Of a stretch of 64,000 bases of DNA, positions 44,029 to 54,201 are shown piece by piece. The notes below the pieces were generated by a model, which did no database searches, was not told where the DNA came from, and saw only the letters and a program-made list of their open reading frames with translations. The stretch comes from Massilia sp. W12 (GTDB lineage Bacteria > Pseudomonadota > Gammaproteobacteria > Burkholderiales > Burkholderiaceae_D). Numbering within the stretch: position 1 is the first letter of the stretch; the number at the start of each line of letters is the position of its first letter. The position numbers were made by a program, and so were the translations under genes. Where the stretch lies: contig NZ_CP147776.1 of assembly GCF_037300705.1 (NCBI RefSeq), positions 4,650,001-4,714,000 on the forward strand, given 5' to 3'.

Positions 44029-46833
44029 TCAGGCCGGCGGGAGTTTGGCCAGCTGTTCGCGCAATTTTTCCAGCAGGGTGGAGAAATTCGCCACCCGTTC
44101 ACGCTCTTGCGCCACCACCGCCGCCGGCGCGCGCGCGACAAAGCTTTCATTGTCGAGCTTGCCTTGCGCTTTGGCGATTTCACCTTCCACCCGCGCGGCT
44201 TCCTTGCTCAAACGCTCACGTTCAGCGGCGACATCGATTTCCACCACCAGCATCAGGCGCGCACTGCCGACAATCGCAACCGGGGCCGGCGATTCCGGCA
44301 GCTTGTCCACCACCTGCACCTCAGCCAGTTTGGCCAAGCCGGCCAGATATGGGGTTTTATCGGCCACATCCGCCGCCTGAGCTTCCAGCACCAGCGGCAC
44401 GCGCTGGGCCGGAGAAATTTGCATTTCGCCGCGCAGATTGCGGCAAGCGTCCACCATCGCTTTCATTTCCTGCATCCAGGCGAGCGCCGCCGGGTCGATT
44501 TTGTCGGCTTGCGGCAAAGGATAGGCTTGCAGCATGATGGTCGCGCCGCTCTTGCCCGCCAGCGGGGCCACGGTTTGCCACAATTCTTCCGTTACAAAAG
44601 GAATAATCGGATGCGCCAGGCGCAAAATCACTTCCAACACCCGCAACAGCGTGCGCCGGGTGTGCCGTTGCTGCGCCGGATTGCCTTGTTGCAACTGCAC
44701 CTTGGCCATTTCCAGATACCAGTCGCAGTATTCATCCCAGGTGAATTGATAAATCGCATTCGCCACATTATCGAGACGGTATTCGGCAAAGCCTTTTTCA
44801 ACTTCCGCTTCGGTTTGCTGCAGCAGGGAGATAATCCAGCGGTCAGCCGCCGAAGCCTGGAAATGCTCAGCATCCTGGATACGCGCATCATCTTCCGCGC
44901 TGACGCCGCAATCCTGCCCTTCTGTATTCATCAGCACGTAACGGGTCGCATTCCACAGCTTATTGCAGAAATTGCGATAGCCTTCACAACGCCCCAGGTC
45001 GAAATTGATATTCCGGCCCAGATTCGCATAACTGGCCATGGTGAAACGCACCGCATCCGCGCCAAACGCCGGAATGCCGTCCGGATATTCTTTGCGGGTG
45101 GCTTTTTCAATCGACTGCGCGGCTTTCGGATTCATCAAGCCGGTGGTGCGCTTGGCGACCAGGCTTTCCAGATCAATCCCGTCAATCAAATCAATCGGGT
45201 CAAGCGTATTGCCCTTCGATTTCGACATTTTCTGACCGTCGCCAGCGCGCACCAGGCCATGGATATACACATCGCGGAAAGCTGGCTTGCCGGTGAAATA
45301 CGCGGTCATCATGACCATGCGCGCAACCCAGAAGAAAATGATGTCAAACCCTGTCACCAAAACCGAGGACGGCAGGAAGGCGTCGAGTTCAGCGGTTTTT
45401 TCCGGCCAGCCCAGCGTGGAGAACGGCACCATGGCGGACGAGAACCAGGTATCGAACACGTCCCCATCGCGGCGCAAGGTCTTGCCGCCGGCCATTTGTT
45501 GCGCTTCTTCTTCAGAGCGCGCGACGTACACCTTGCCATCATCGTCATACCAGGCGGGAATTTGATGCCCCCACCAGAGCTGGCGCGAAATACACCAATC
45601 CTGGATATTGTTCAGCCATTGGTTATAGGTGGTGGTCCAATTATCCGGCAGGAAGCGAACCTTGCCGCTGTCCACCATATCAAGCGCCGCTTCAGCCAGC
45701 GAGCGGCCCGGGAAATGCGCGTGCGCCGGGGCCGGTTTGCTCATCGCCACAAACCATTGATCCGTCAGCATCGGCTCAATCACCGCATCGGTGCGCTCGC
45801 AGCGCGGCACCATCAGCTTGTGCGGCTTGATGTCTTCCATCAACTCCAGCGCAGTCAGATCAGCCACGATTTGCTTGCGTGCGACAAAACGGTCTAAGCC
45901 ACGGTATTTTTCCGGGGCTTGATCATTGATCTTGGCTTCCAGCGTGAAAATGCACAGCGGTTCGAGTTTGTGCCGCCGCCCCACTTCCCAGTCATTATTG
46001 TCATGCGCCGGGGTGATTTTGACGCAGCCGGAGCCAAAGCTCTGATCCACATATTCGTCGGCGATGATGGGGATTTGACGACCGGTTAGCGGCAATTCGA
46101 GCATTTTGCCGACCAGATGCTTGTAGCGCTCATCTTCCGGATTGACCGCCACAGCAACGTCGCCCAACATGGTTTCGGGACGGGTGGTGGCCACCACAAT
46201 ATGTCCGCCGCCCTCGGCCAGCGGATAACGGATATGCCACATCGAACCGTTTTCTTCTTTCGATTCGACTTCCAGATCCGAGACTGCCGTGCCCAGCACC
46301 GGGTCCCAGTTAACCAGGCGCTTGCCGCGATAGATCAAACCGTCCTGATACAGGCGCACAAAGGCTTCAATCACAATCTTGCTGCGCGCTTCATCCATGG
46401 TGAAATATTCACGCGCCCAATCCGCCGAAGCGCCCATGCGCCGCATCTGGCCGGTGATGGTGGAGCCGGATTTTTCCTTCCACTCCCAGACTTTATCGAT
46501 GAAGGCTGCGCGCCCCAGATCGTGACGCGAGATTTGCTGTGCGCCCAATTGGCGCTCCACCACGATCTGAGTCGCAATCCCGGCGTGATCCGTGCCCGGC
46601 AGCCAGCAGGTGTTGTGCCCGCGCATGCGGTAGTAGCGGCTCAACGCATCCATCACGGTCTGATTGAACGCATGCCCCATATGCAAAGTGCCGGTGACAT
46701 TCGGCGGCGGCAACTGAATACTGAAGGAAGGCTGGGAGCTGTCCATGGAGGCGGCGAAATATCCGCGCTCTTCCCAGGTGCTGCGCCATTGCGCTTCGAT
46801 GGCGGCAGGTTCAAAAGACTTGGCTAATTCCAT
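44029..46833 (-). CDS. valS: Valine--tRNA ligase ValS
   Basis: A class Ia aminoacyl-tRNA synthetase of 934 residues. The HIGH motif is in [15 protein letters not shown] (about 42-56), the CP1 editing domain has [17 protein letters not shown], the KMSKS loop is [15 protein letters not shown], and a C-terminal coiled-coil tRNA-binding arm ends at LAKLPPA. Start ATG at 46833. A TATAAT lies at 46892-46887 on the minus strand, about 55 bases upstream, without a good -35. Confidence 0.97.
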   Translation of the reverse strand: MELAKSFEPAAIEAQWRSTWEERGYFAASMDSSQPSFSIQLPPPNVTGTLHMGHAFNQTVMDALSRYYRMRGHNTCWLPGTDHAGIATQIVVERQLGAQQISRHDLGRAAFIDKVWEWKEKSGSTITGQMRRMGASADWAREYFTMDEARSKIVIEAFVRLYQDGLIYRGKRLVNWDPVLGTAVSDLEVESKEENGSMWHIRYPLAEGGGHIVVATTRPETMLGDVAVAVNPEDERYKHLVGKMLELPLTGRQIPIIADEYVDQSFGSGCVKITPAHDNNDWEVGRRHKLEPLCIFTLEAKINDQAPEKYRGLDRFVARKQIVADLTALELMEDIKPHKLMVPRCERTDAVIEPMLTDQWFVAMSKPAPAHAHFPGRSLAEAALDMVDSGKVRFLPDNWTTTYNQWLNNIQDWCISRQLWWGHQIPAWYDDDGKVYVARSEEEAQQMAGGKTLRRDGDVFDTWFSSAMVPFSTLGWPEKTAELDAFLPSSVLVTGFDIIFFWVARMVMMTAYFTGKPAFRDVYIHGLVRAGDGQKMSKSKGNTLDPIDLIDGIDLESLVAKRTTGLMNPKAAQSIEKATRKEYPDGIPAFGADAVRFTMASYANLGRNINFDLGRCEGYRNFCNKLWNATRYVLMNTEGQDCGVSAEDDARIQDAEHFQASAADRWIISLLQQTEAEVEKGFAEYRLDNVANAIYQFTWDEYCDWYLEMAKVQLQQGNPAQQRHTRRTLLRVLEVILRLAHPIIPFVTEELWQTVAPLAGKSGATIMLQAYPLPQADKIDPAALAWMQEMKAMVDACRNLRGEMQISPAQRVPLVLEAQAADVADKTPYLAGLAKLAEVQVVDKLPESPAPVAIVGSARLMLVVEIDVAAERERLSKEAARVEGEIAKAQGKLDNESFVARAPAAVVAQERERVANFSTLLEKLREQLAKLPPA

Positions 46834-47164
46834 AATTGTCTGGCCGCCACCGGCGGGCGGGCCTGGTTTGTTGTTGGTAAGCAGCCATTATAAAGTATCG
46901 GGCCGCGCCTGCGGCGGTGCATCATAAGCGCTTTGATTGTGGCTTTTTTGCACAAAAATGCCCTTTTTCTGCTGCGGGAAGTACGTAGCGCCAAGCGCAA
47001 ATATCTGTACAAGCGCGCATGCTCGTATAGAATCAGATAAGCTGCCTGCCTGTCACATGCACTGTATCAAGTGTTAAGATTGCATTGAATGCATGCCCAG
47101 GCAAACTCATCAACCCGGTCATGCTATTCCTCTGTGCCATGCCTTTTGCTTTTTGGAGCATCTG

Positions 47165-48313
47165 ATGATCAAGATTGCTGTCGTCTCGTATAACAATGAA
47201 GCGCCTGCTTCGCCCATCTCCGCGATTTTCGGCCCGGAGCGAGCCACGATAGGACGCAGCGAGGGCAACTTCCTGGTTCTGCCTGACCCCAAACACTATG
47301 TTTCACGCTCCCAGGCTGCGGTATGGAGCAATGGCATGCGCCACCATATCGTCAACCTGTCACAAGCCAATCCGATTTTAATCAACGGCAAGGAACTCGA
47401 ACCCGAGCGCGAATACGACATTCACGCTGGCGACGAAATTCAGATCGGTCTGTACCGTCTGCGCGCCGAAGCTTATACCGGTCAGCCCGTGCAAAATCCG
47501 ACCCAGCCTGTGGCGCACAGCCAGACCCAGGCCATGGCGGGCACGCAAACCATTCCGCCGGCCATGCGTCAGCCGGCCCCCACCGCAACAGCCCCCGCTG
47601 CTGCGGCGGCCGCCCCGCTTGCAGCCGCTGCCGCGCCAGCGCCGGCAGCTGAGGCGCAATCGCCTGAGCAGATTAGCGCCGCCGCTGCGGCTGCCGCTGA
47701 AGCCGCGCATTTGAATGAATTGCTGCACGCCTTCCTCAACGGAGCCGGCGTGCCGAATCTGGCCTTATCCACGCCGCTGAATGCGGAACTGATGGAAATG
47801 CTGGGCAAACTGGTGGCCGCCTCAATCAATGGCGCCATGCAATTAATCGCCCAGCGCGCCCTGGTCAAGCGCGAAGTGAATGCGGAAGTGACGATGGTTG
47901 TGTTGCGTAAAAACAACCCGCTGAAATTTTTCCCCGACAGTCAAACCGTGCTGACCCAAATGCTGCGCAAAAAGATGCCCGGCTTTATGGAGCCGCATGA
48001 AGCGATGGAAGATTCCTTCCATGATCTGTACTCGCATCAACTGGGCGTAATCGCCGGCATGAAGGCCGCTATGGAAGGCATGCTCAAACGGCTGCACCCG
48101 ACAGTGTTTGAGAAAAAACTCAAACAACCTTCCTTGATGGACTCGCTGAACCCGGCGCGCCGCAAAGCGGAAATGTGGGATTGCTATATGGAGCAATTCA
48201 ATGGCATTTCTCATGAGGCCAAAGGCGATATCCAAAATCTGATCGGCAAGGAATTCCTCGCCGCCTACGAAAAGGAAGTGGAGCGTGTGCGTCACCCGCA
48301 CGATCCCGCATAA
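47165..48313 (+). CDS. tagH: T6SS-associated FHA-domain protein (TagH/Fha1/ImpI-like)
   Basis: 382 residues. The N-terminal FHA domain has GRSEGNFLVLPDPKHYVSRSQAAV (the G-R-S and S-R-S phosphothreonine-binding positions) and NPILINGKEL. A long Ala/Pro linker (about 115-190) follows. The C-terminal domain (FLNGAGVPNLALSTPLNAEL, NPLKFFPDSQTVLTQML, AMEDSFHDLYSHQLGVIAGM, LMDSLNPARRKAEMWDCY) is the T6SS-specific FHA tail. In P. aeruginosa Fha1 is phosphorylated by PpkA and reset by PppA to switch on the T6SS; both partner genes follow here. GGAG is six bases before the ATG. Confidence 0.92.
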   Translation: MIKIAVVSYNNEAPASPISAIFGPERATIGRSEGNFLVLPDPKHYVSRSQAAVWSNGMRHHIVNLSQANPILINGKELEPEREYDIHAGDEIQIGLYRLRAEAYTGQPVQNPTQPVAHSQTQAMAGTQTIPPAMRQPAPTATAPAAAAAAPLAAAAAPAPAAEAQSPEQISAAAAAAAEAAHLNELLHAFLNGAGVPNLALSTPLNAELMEMLGKLVAASINGAMQLIAQRALVKREVNAEVTMVVLRKNNPLKFFPDSQTVLTQMLRKKMPGFMEPHEAMEDSFHDLYSHQLGVIAGMKAAMEGMLKRLHPTVFEKKLKQPSLMDSLNPARRKAEMWDCYMEQFNGISHEAKGDIQNLIGKEFLAAYEKEVERVRHPHDPA

Positions 48314-48316
48314 AGC

Positions 48317-49105
48317 ATGGCCGACCAATTCGAGACCGACCTGCTGCAAATCGACTCGGCGCAAATCAGCGCGGTCGGCGCACGCGCCAGCAATCAGGAT
48401 GCGCTGACCTGTTGCAAGCAGGATGAATTGGTATGTTTTGTGATGGCTGACGGGGCCGGCGGACATGAGGGCGGCGAAATCGCCTCGCGTCTGGTGATCC
48501 ATGCGATTGCTGAAAAATTCATGCAGGAAGGCTCATTTTCGCCACGCGCATTGCGCTCATATATCGAATGGGCTGTGATCAAGGTGGCGATAGGCAAACG
48601 CACCCACCCCAAGCAGCAAAGCATGAGCGCAACCATGGCCTCGCTCCTGATTGACCAACGCAACCGCAGCGCGCTGTGGGGACACCTGGGCGACACCCGT
48701 ATTTATATGTTCCGCGCTGGCAAAGTATTTTGCATCAGTAAAGATCACAGTCTGGCGCAACGCTTTGTTGACGCCGGCTATGGCGACTATGCGAATATCC
48801 GGCAACACCCGCAACGCAGCGTATTATTCGCTGCGATTGGCGCTGAAGGCGACACATTTCCGGATATCACGCAAGAACCGGTCAACGTTTTGGACGGTGA
48901 CGCATTTCTGCTGTGCACCGACGGTTTTTGGGAGTGGGTGCTGGAAGCGGACATGGAAAACACTCTGGCGCAAGCACAAAATTGCAATGAATGGCTGGCA
49001 ATGATGAACCGGATTGCCGAGCGCAACGTCAGCGCTTCAGGCAAAGGGAGGGATAATTTTTCGGCCTTTGCAATTTGGTTGCGCGAGCCAATCGCGGTAA
49101 GATGA
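48317..49105 (+). CDS. pppA: PP2C-family Ser/Thr phosphatase (PppA-like, T6SS)
   Basis: 262 residues with PP2C metal motifs: QISAVGARASNQDAL, VMADGAGGHEGGEIAS, ALWGHLGDTRIYMFRAG, FLLCTDGFWEWV and SGKGRDNFSAFAIWL. It lies three bases after the FHA gene stop and before the kinase, the standard threonine-phosphorylation module of T6SS. It would dephosphorylate the FHA protein or the kinase. Confidence 0.92.
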   Translation: MADQFETDLLQIDSAQISAVGARASNQDALTCCKQDELVCFVMADGAGGHEGGEIASRLVIHAIAEKFMQEGSFSPRALRSYIEWAVIKVAIGKRTHPKQQSMSATMASLLIDQRNRSALWGHLGDTRIYMFRAGKVFCISKDHSLAQRFVDAGYGDYANIRQHPQRSVLFAAIGAEGDTFPDITQEPVNVLDGDAFLLCTDGFWEWVLEADMENTLAQAQNCNEWLAMMNRIAERNVSASGKGRDNFSAFAIWLREPIAVR

Positions 49106-49146
49106 CGAAACATGCCCGCTGAATAAGCAAACTTGTCGAGCAGACC

Positions 49147-50844
49147 TTGAAAACAGAAGAAATATTCGCAAGCACGGTGCAAGTTCCAAGAGATAGCGGA
49201 ACTGAAAATTGCCTGCCCATAGGAACCCGCCTGGCTGATTTTGAAATCACCGGCATCCTGGGCGAAGGCGGTTTTGGCATTGTGTATCTGGCCTTTGACC
49301 ATTCCTTGCAACGCACTGTTGCGATCAAGGAATATATGCCAGGCACGCTGGCCAGCCGCGTCGCCGACGGCGGCGTCGCCGTGCGCGCTGAGCGCCACAA
49401 AGCCACCTTTGAAGCCGGTTTGAAGAGCTTCATCAATGAAGCACGCCTGTTGGCCCAGTTTGATCACCCGTCTTTGGTGAAAGTCTATCGTTTCTGGGAA
49501 CAAAACCGCACCGCATACATGGCGATGCGGTATTACGATGGCAAAACCTTAAAAGAAATCGTCAATACGCGCCCGGAAATGGTGACGGAGGCTTGGCTTA
49601 AATTTATTTTTAAGCAAATCCTGGAAGCGCTCGACACCCTCTACAAAGCCAAAATTCTGCATCGCGATGTGTCGCCGGACAATATCATCGTGCAAAAGAA
49701 TGGCGATGCGGTGCTGCTGGATTTCGGTTCCGCGCGTCAAATCATCGGTGACATGACTCAGGGGCTGACTGTGATCTTGAAGCCGGGTTATGCGCCGGTC
49801 GAGCAATATGCCGACGACGCCACCCTGCGCCAGGGGCCGTGGACCGACATCTACGCCTTGGCGGCGGTGATGTATTTCGCCATCAACAAAACCCCGCCCC
49901 CGACTTCGGTCGCACGCGTGGTCAAGGATTCGCTGATTCCTCTGCAACAGGGACAGCACGCCGGTTTTTCGGAAAAATTTCTGCAAGCAGTCGATATCGG
50001 CCTGGCGATTCAACCGGAAGACCGGCCACAATCGATGGATGAATTCCGCCGCCTGCTGGGCATCCCGGCTTTCATTTCAGCGCGCTCTTCGCGCTCTTCA
50101 CGCAGCAGCGCGGCCAACCCCGGCGCCAGCCAAAATGGCGAAACACGCCAGCGCAATCATGGCCCACGCACACAAGGCAAGGTCAAACCCAAGGCAGAGG
50201 AAGAGGAAGGCGAAAATATCAAGCGCGGGCGCAGCCGCCCCGGCCTGATCATTTTCGCGCTGGGCTTGGCTTTGATGCTTGGCGCCGGCCTGTATTTTTC
50301 CAAACGGCAGAGCGAGCCGGCGCCGGTGGTGAATAATCCCCCGCAGCCGGCCAGTGCGCCGCTGGCGCAAGTCAGCACGCCGACGCCAAGCCCGGGCGTC
50401 ACGCCAACGCCAGCGGCAACGCCAGCCGCAAGCCAGGCTGCAAACGCCAGCGCCACGTCTGGCAGCCCGCCGCAAAGCAACCCGGCCGGCGAGACGGAAG
50501 AATGGGAAAGCCTGAAAACGGAAACCAGTCCCGATAAGTTAAACGCCTTCCTGCAAAAATATCCTGACGGCAAATTCGCCGAGGCCGCCAAGAGCCGCCT
50601 GGCTGAATTAAGCAAGACCGGCGAACCCGCCCCGGCCAAAGTCAATGTGCGTCTCTCCATCAAACCATGGGGGGATGTGTATGTGGACGGCACGTATCGC
50701 GGCGCCAGCCCGCCGAAAAAAGCCTTGAGCCTGGAAGAAGGCAAGCACAAGGTCACGATTAAAAATGGCGGCTTCCCGGATTACTCCACGGAAATCGTGG
50801 TCAGCAAGAAAAAAGGCTTGGTGATCGAACACGAATTTAAGTGA
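49147..50844 (+). CDS. ppkA: Transmembrane Ser/Thr protein kinase with PEGA domain (PpkA-like, T6SS)
   Basis: 565 residues. Kinase domain: GEGGFG loop at 39-44, Lys-61 in VAIKEY, catalytic HRDVSPDN (172-179) and DFG (192-194), then GYAPVEQY and DIYALAAVMYFAI. A basic linker, one membrane helix (PGLIIFALGLALMLGAGLYF, about 360-380), a Pro/Thr/Ala spacer and a C-terminal periplasmic PEGA domain (VYVDGTYRGASPPKKALSL) follow. HRDVSPDN replaces the common HRDLKPEN but keeps the key Asp and Asn. The start is TTG at 49147; no upstream ATG fits. Confidence 0.9.
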   Translation: MKTEEIFASTVQVPRDSGTENCLPIGTRLADFEITGILGEGGFGIVYLAFDHSLQRTVAIKEYMPGTLASRVADGGVAVRAERHKATFEAGLKSFINEARLLAQFDHPSLVKVYRFWEQNRTAYMAMRYYDGKTLKEIVNTRPEMVTEAWLKFIFKQILEALDTLYKAKILHRDVSPDNIIVQKNGDAVLLDFGSARQIIGDMTQGLTVILKPGYAPVEQYADDATLRQGPWTDIYALAAVMYFAINKTPPPTSVARVVKDSLIPLQQGQHAGFSEKFLQAVDIGLAIQPEDRPQSMDEFRRLLGIPAFISARSSRSSRSSAANPGASQNGETRQRNHGPRTQGKVKPKAEEEEGENIKRGRSRPGLIIFALGLALMLGAGLYFSKRQSEPAPVVNNPPQPASAPLAQVSTPTPSPGVTPTPAATPAASQAANASATSGSPPQSNPAGETEEWESLKTETSPDKLNAFLQKYPDGKFAEAAKSRLAELSKTGEPAPAKVNVRLSIKPWGDVYVDGTYRGASPPKKALSLEEGKHKVTIKNGGFPDYSTEIVVSKKKGLVIEHEFK

Positions 50845-50945
50845 AAAACAGCGCTGACACAGCAATCTGTGTTGACGCAAAATTTGGCGTGCAAGGCAAA
50901 AGTGGGTAGTATTGATCCAATCTCTCTGTCATTCTCCGGATCAAG

Positions 50946-51425
50946 ATGAAAACATACCGCGCATACAAAGCCCTGTGCTGGGCTGTTGCAATAGCAACAA
51001 GCAGCGTACTGCTGAGCGGCTGCGAAACCCCGCCGCCAGCGCCGGCCAAACCCGTGGTCAAACCGGCCCCGCCCAAACCGACGCCAACACCGGAGCCTGC
51101 CCCGACGCCACAACCACAACCCAGCGTCGGCCCGGAAACGATTGCCTACAAAGAGGGGCTTGCCTTATACAACAATGGCAACTTCAATGAGGCGGTCAAG
51201 CGTTTAAGCGCGCCGGAAATCTGGAACAGCCGGGATAAGTCCATCCAGGCCGAAGCGGCCAAATACATGGCGTTCAGTTATTGCGTGACCAATCGGCGGC
51301 AACTGTGCCGCCAGCAATTCGACCGGCTGCTGAAATTGGAACCGGGATATGAATTAAGCGCGGCGGAAAAAGGCCACCCACTCTGGGGCCCGGTCTTTGT
51401 GCAAGCGAAGAAAGCTGCAAAATAA
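50946..51425 (+). CDS. TssQ-like T6SS-associated lipoprotein
   Basis: 159 residues: lipoprotein signal with lipobox SVLLSGC (Cys about 26), a Pro/Lys/Thr spacer, then a TPR-like domain (EGLALYNNGNFNEAVKRLSAP, AKYMAFSYCVTNRRQLCRQQFDRLLKLEPGY; in part). Small TPR lipoproteins of this form accompany T6SS regulatory genes in Burkholderiales and are called TssQ. It ends the module; a strong terminator follows. Assignment to TssQ is from memory of the family pattern. Confidence 0.78.
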   Translation: MKTYRAYKALCWAVAIATSSVLLSGCETPPPAPAKPVVKPAPPKPTPTPEPAPTPQPQPSVGPETIAYKEGLALYNNGNFNEAVKRLSAPEIWNSRDKSIQAEAAKYMAFSYCVTNRRQLCRQQFDRLLKLEPGYELSAAEKGHPLWGPVFVQAKKAAK

Positions 51426-51430
51426 TAGAA

Positions 51431-51456
51431 AAAGGCCGCAAATGCGGCCTTTTTTG
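51431..51456. terminator. Bidirectional intrinsic terminator
   Basis: AAAGGCCGCA / TGCGGCCTTT with a two-base loop and T-runs on both sides. It separates the T6SS control module from the convergent PEP-CTERM gene. Confidence 0.88.
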
Positions 51457-51469
51457 ACGCAAAAGAAAA

Positions 51470-52111
51470 TCAGGCTGCTTTGCGGCGGCGGGCGAAAAAG
51501 CCCAGTGCGCCCAGACCCAGGCCCAGCATAGCCCAGGTTTCAGCTTCCGGCACGGCGGTCACGGCAGCGCCAACTGTGGCGCCGTAATAGTATTCATAGT
51601 TCGGGGTGAGGAAACTGATTTCACTGTAGACGCCGTTCAAGCGCACCACGCCATTGCCTTCACGCCCGGTCACGGTCGTACCGGATGCGCTCAAGGAGCC
51701 GCCGCCCCAGTGACCAGGGCCTTGCACGATCACGTCCAGGCTGCTGACATTCTGGAATTGAAAGCTGACCGGCACCCCGCCCTGCCCCACGCTGATCAAG
51801 GCGATATAGGGATTGACCACCGGCTTGGAGAAACGGATCGTATTGATTTGATTATTGCCGCCAGTCATCAACAGTGTGCCATTGCTGCCCGGCGTGTTGC
51901 TGACTTCAGCATTCGTAAAGGAAGAGGGAACATCATAGATCCAGGCAGAATGATCGGAAGCAAATGCATTCCCGGTATAGCTGACGCCAATGCTTTCGCC
52001 ATTTTGCGTCAAAGAACCGTTATAACCATTCCAATTGGTCCAACTTACCGTGCCTGCAGCGGCAGGCAGCGACACGGCAGCAGCGAGAACGAGTGCAGCA
52101 AATTGTTTCAT
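51470..52111 (-). CDS. PEP-CTERM sorting-domain exported protein
   Basis: 213 residues: signal peptide (MKQFAALVLAAAVSLPAAAG), a beta-rich body with many Gly/Ser/Asn (VSWTNWNGYNGSLTQNGESI) and a C-terminal PEP-CTERM signal VPEAETWAMLGLGLGALGFF followed by ARRRKAA. Such proteins are processed by exosortase EpsH and often linked to exopolysaccharide or biofilm. The exosortase is not in the window. The ATG at 52111 has AAGGA six bases upstream; another ATG at 52117 is too close to it. Confidence 0.92.
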   Translation of the reverse strand: MKQFAALVLAAAVSLPAAAGTVSWTNWNGYNGSLTQNGESIGVSYTGNAFASDHSAWIYDVPSSFTNAEVSNTPGSNGTLLMTGGNNQINTIRFSKPVVNPYIALISVGQGGVPVSFQFQNVSSLDVIVQGPGHWGGGSLSASGTTVTGREGNGVVRLNGVYSEISFLTPNYEYYYGATVGAAVTAVPEAETWAMLGLGLGALGFFARRRKAA

Positions 52112-52327
52112 CTTCATTCCTTTGTTTGCAATATGAGTTTCCAGAATCCGGGCGCGTCTCTTGTAATATGCTGATATTCACGCTTATCATACAAGCGAAG
52201 CAGCTGTGAATATGAATCCACAGCAGTATAGCGCACTGATGTGGATTGTAGAAGAGAATTGCTTTTTAGATAATGCAAAAATGTGTATCACGCCAGCGCC
52301 AAGCCGTCGTTCATAGGGGGAGTTTGC

Positions 52328-53326
52328 ATGCAAAAACATATTGATTCCGCAGCCCTGGCGCTGATGGGCGCAGCCCTCACGCTTGCGCTATTCAAAGGAT
52401 TGGTGGGCGCGCTGTTTTCAGGCTTGCTGGTGTATTCCCTGATCCACCTGATCACCCCCAAAATTGCCGGCAAAATCAGCAATGAGAAGGCAAAACTGCT
52501 GGCGGCTTCGGTGCTTGGCTTTGTCGTGATTGGCGGCTTGACGCTGGGGATTTGGGGGGCAGTGTCTTTTTTCCGCAGCGATGCCGGTAATTTGCACGCC
52601 TTGCTGCAAAAACTGGCCGATATGATCGCCGCTTCCCGCCATCAATTCCCGCAATGGCTGATCGATAAATTACCGCTGGATGCGGATGAGATGAGCCAGC
52701 AAATCGCCCAATGGATGCGTGAACATGCAGCGGAAGCCAAGACCTGGGGCGCAGAAGCAGGCCGCAGCGCCTTGCATATTTTGCTGGGCATGATCATCGG
52801 CGCAATTATCGCGCTGGGCGATGTGCGCAAGCCGCATCAAATGCAGGCGCTGGCCGCAGCCCTGCATACGCGCTGCACCCTGCTGGTCGAATCTTTCCGC
52901 AGCATCGTGTTTGCGCAAGTCTGGATTTCCGCCATCAATACTGCGATTACGGCAGTCTTTGTGCTGCTGGTGCTGCCGCTCGCCGGGGTGCATCTGCCTC
53001 TGGCCAAAACCCTGATTGCGATTACCTTTGTCGCCGGCTTGCTGCCGGTGGTGGGCAATTTGATTTCCAATACTGTGTTTGTGATTGTCGGCCTGTCGGT
53101 TTCGCTGAATGTCGCCATCGCTCTGCTGGCTTTCATGGTGATCATCCACAAACTGGAGTATTTCCTGAATGCGCGCATCATCGGCTCGCATATTGACGCC
53201 AAAAGCTGGGAATTGCTGATTGTGATTTTGGTAATGGAAAGCTGCTTCGGGATTGCCGGCGTGGTCGCCGGGCCAGTGCTGTACGCCTATATCAAGAAGG
53301 AATTAAAACTGCGCGAATTGATTTAA
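52328..53326 (+). CDS. AI-2E-family transporter (YdiK/PerM-like)
   Basis: 332 residues with about seven membrane segments: LALMGAALTLALFKGLVGAL at the start, a long amphipathic soluble insertion (about 90-150), then AIITAVFVLLVLPLAGV-like helices and the family end FLNARIIGSHIDAKSWELLIV with GIAGVVAGPVLYAYIKKEL. The family covers putative permeases including TqsA; the substrate is unknown. GGGGGAG lies five bases before the ATG. The 210-bp region upstream is divergent to the PEP-CTERM gene and AT-rich. Confidence 0.87.
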   Translation: MQKHIDSAALALMGAALTLALFKGLVGALFSGLLVYSLIHLITPKIAGKISNEKAKLLAASVLGFVVIGGLTLGIWGAVSFFRSDAGNLHALLQKLADMIAASRHQFPQWLIDKLPLDADEMSQQIAQWMREHAAEAKTWGAEAGRSALHILLGMIIGAIIALGDVRKPHQMQALAAALHTRCTLLVESFRSIVFAQVWISAINTAITAVFVLLVLPLAGVHLPLAKTLIAITFVAGLLPVVGNLISNTVFVIVGLSVSLNVAIALLAFMVIIHKLEYFLNARIIGSHIDAKSWELLIVILVMESCFGIAGVVAGPVLYAYIKKELKLRELI

Positions 53327-53333
53327 GCGAGAT

Positions 53334-53362
53334 AAAAAAACCCGCTCTCAGCGGGTTTTTTT
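53334..53362. terminator. Bidirectional intrinsic terminator
   Basis: AAAAAAACCCGCT-CTC-AGCGGGTTTTTTT: a perfect hairpin with A and T tracts, between the convergent transporter and erpA genes. Confidence 0.92.
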
Positions 53363-53377
53363 ATGTCTTGCGTCAGC

Positions 53378-53725
53378 TTATACCGAGAAGGATGAGCCGC
53401 AGCCGCAAGTGGAGGTCGCGTTTGGATTGCGGATCACAAATTGCGCGCCTTCCAGATCATCTTTGTAGTCGATTTCCGCGCCGAGCAAATATTGATAGCT
53501 CATTGCATCAATCAATAACTGCACGCCATTTTTGACCATAGTGGTGTCATCTTCATTCACCACTTCATCAAAGGTGAAACCATATTGAAAACCGGAGCAA
53601 CCGCCGCCTTGCACAAAGACGCGCAGCTTCAATTCCGGGTTGCCTTCTTCCTCAATCAGCTGTGCGACCTTGGCCGCAGCGCTGTCGGTAAAAACGATGG
53701 GATCCAATTCAGCGACGGCATTCAT
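53378..53725 (-). CDS. erpA: Iron-sulfur cluster insertion protein ErpA
   Basis: An A-type Fe-S carrier of about 115 residues with the three conserved cysteines: [11 protein letters not shown] and STCGCGSSF. It delivers clusters to apoproteins, including those of isoprenoid synthesis. The ATG at 53725 has AAGGAG six bases upstream. A TATAAT on the minus strand at 53766-53761 may be its -10 element. Confidence 0.95.
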   Translation of the reverse strand: MNAVAELDPIVFTDSAAAKVAQLIEEEGNPELKLRVFVQGGGCSGFQYGFTFDEVVNEDDTTMVKNGVQLLIDAMSYQYLLGAEIDYKDDLEGAQFVIRNPNATSTCGCGSSFSV

Positions 53726-53760
53726 ATTGCTCTCCTTGCACATATCAATCAATGCGACAG

Positions 53761-53766
53761 ATTATA
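53761..53766 (-). promoter_or_regulatory. Candidate -10 element for erpA
   Basis: TATAAT on the minus strand, 35 bases before the erpA ATG. No convincing -35 is seen, so this is a partial signal only. Confidence 0.35.
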
Positions 53767-53798
53767 ACCAGCCGCAGGTTTTCCTGCTGAAGCCGGGC

Positions 53799-54191
53799 TT
53801 AAGACTTACCACCGGCAGACACCGCCAGCTTCAAAACCGGTTCGGTTTCATGCGCAAGCTTGCCGGAAACCACAGCCCCGCCATGCATTTCCAGCGTTTT
53901 ATACGATACATCACCGTTGATGCGGGCTTTTGGCTGCAATTCCAGCATTTCGGAGGAAAACAGCGGCCCCACCACCTCACCATTCACCACCAAATGCGCG
54001 GCGCGCACTTCGCCTTCGATTTTAGCCTGCTCGGAAATCACCAGCATACTCGGGGCGCCCTCTTCACCGATCACATTGCCTTTGATCTGACCATCTATGC
54101 GCAAACCGCCGCTGAAATGGATATTGCCCTCAATCCGCGTGCTTGCGCCGATCAGGCTGTCTATGGTGTTTTTGGGGGATCGTCCGAACAT
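53799..54191 (-). CDS. Bactofilin (polymer-forming cytoskeletal protein)
   Basis: 130 residues. After a short tail (MFGRSPKNTIDSLIGASTRI) comes the DUF583 beta-helix with repeated strands: GNIHFSGGLRIDGQIKGNVI, LVISEQAKIEGEVRAAHLVV, ELQPKARINGDVSYKTLEM and GAVVSGKL. Bactofilins self-assemble and organise cell shape or envelope processes. AAGGA lies seven bases before the ATG at 54191. It follows a membrane protein gene by 10 bp. Confidence 0.93.
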   Translation of the reverse strand: MFGRSPKNTIDSLIGASTRIEGNIHFSGGLRIDGQIKGNVIGEEGAPSMLVISEQAKIEGEVRAAHLVVNGEVVGPLFSSEMLELQPKARINGDVSYKTLEMHGGAVVSGKLAHETEPVLKLAVSAGGKS

Positions 54192-54201
54192 TGCGCCATC
54201 C

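Noticed and set aside
44020-45897. 625-residue plus-strand frame opposite valS
   Set aside because: Antisense shadow of valS with biased composition.
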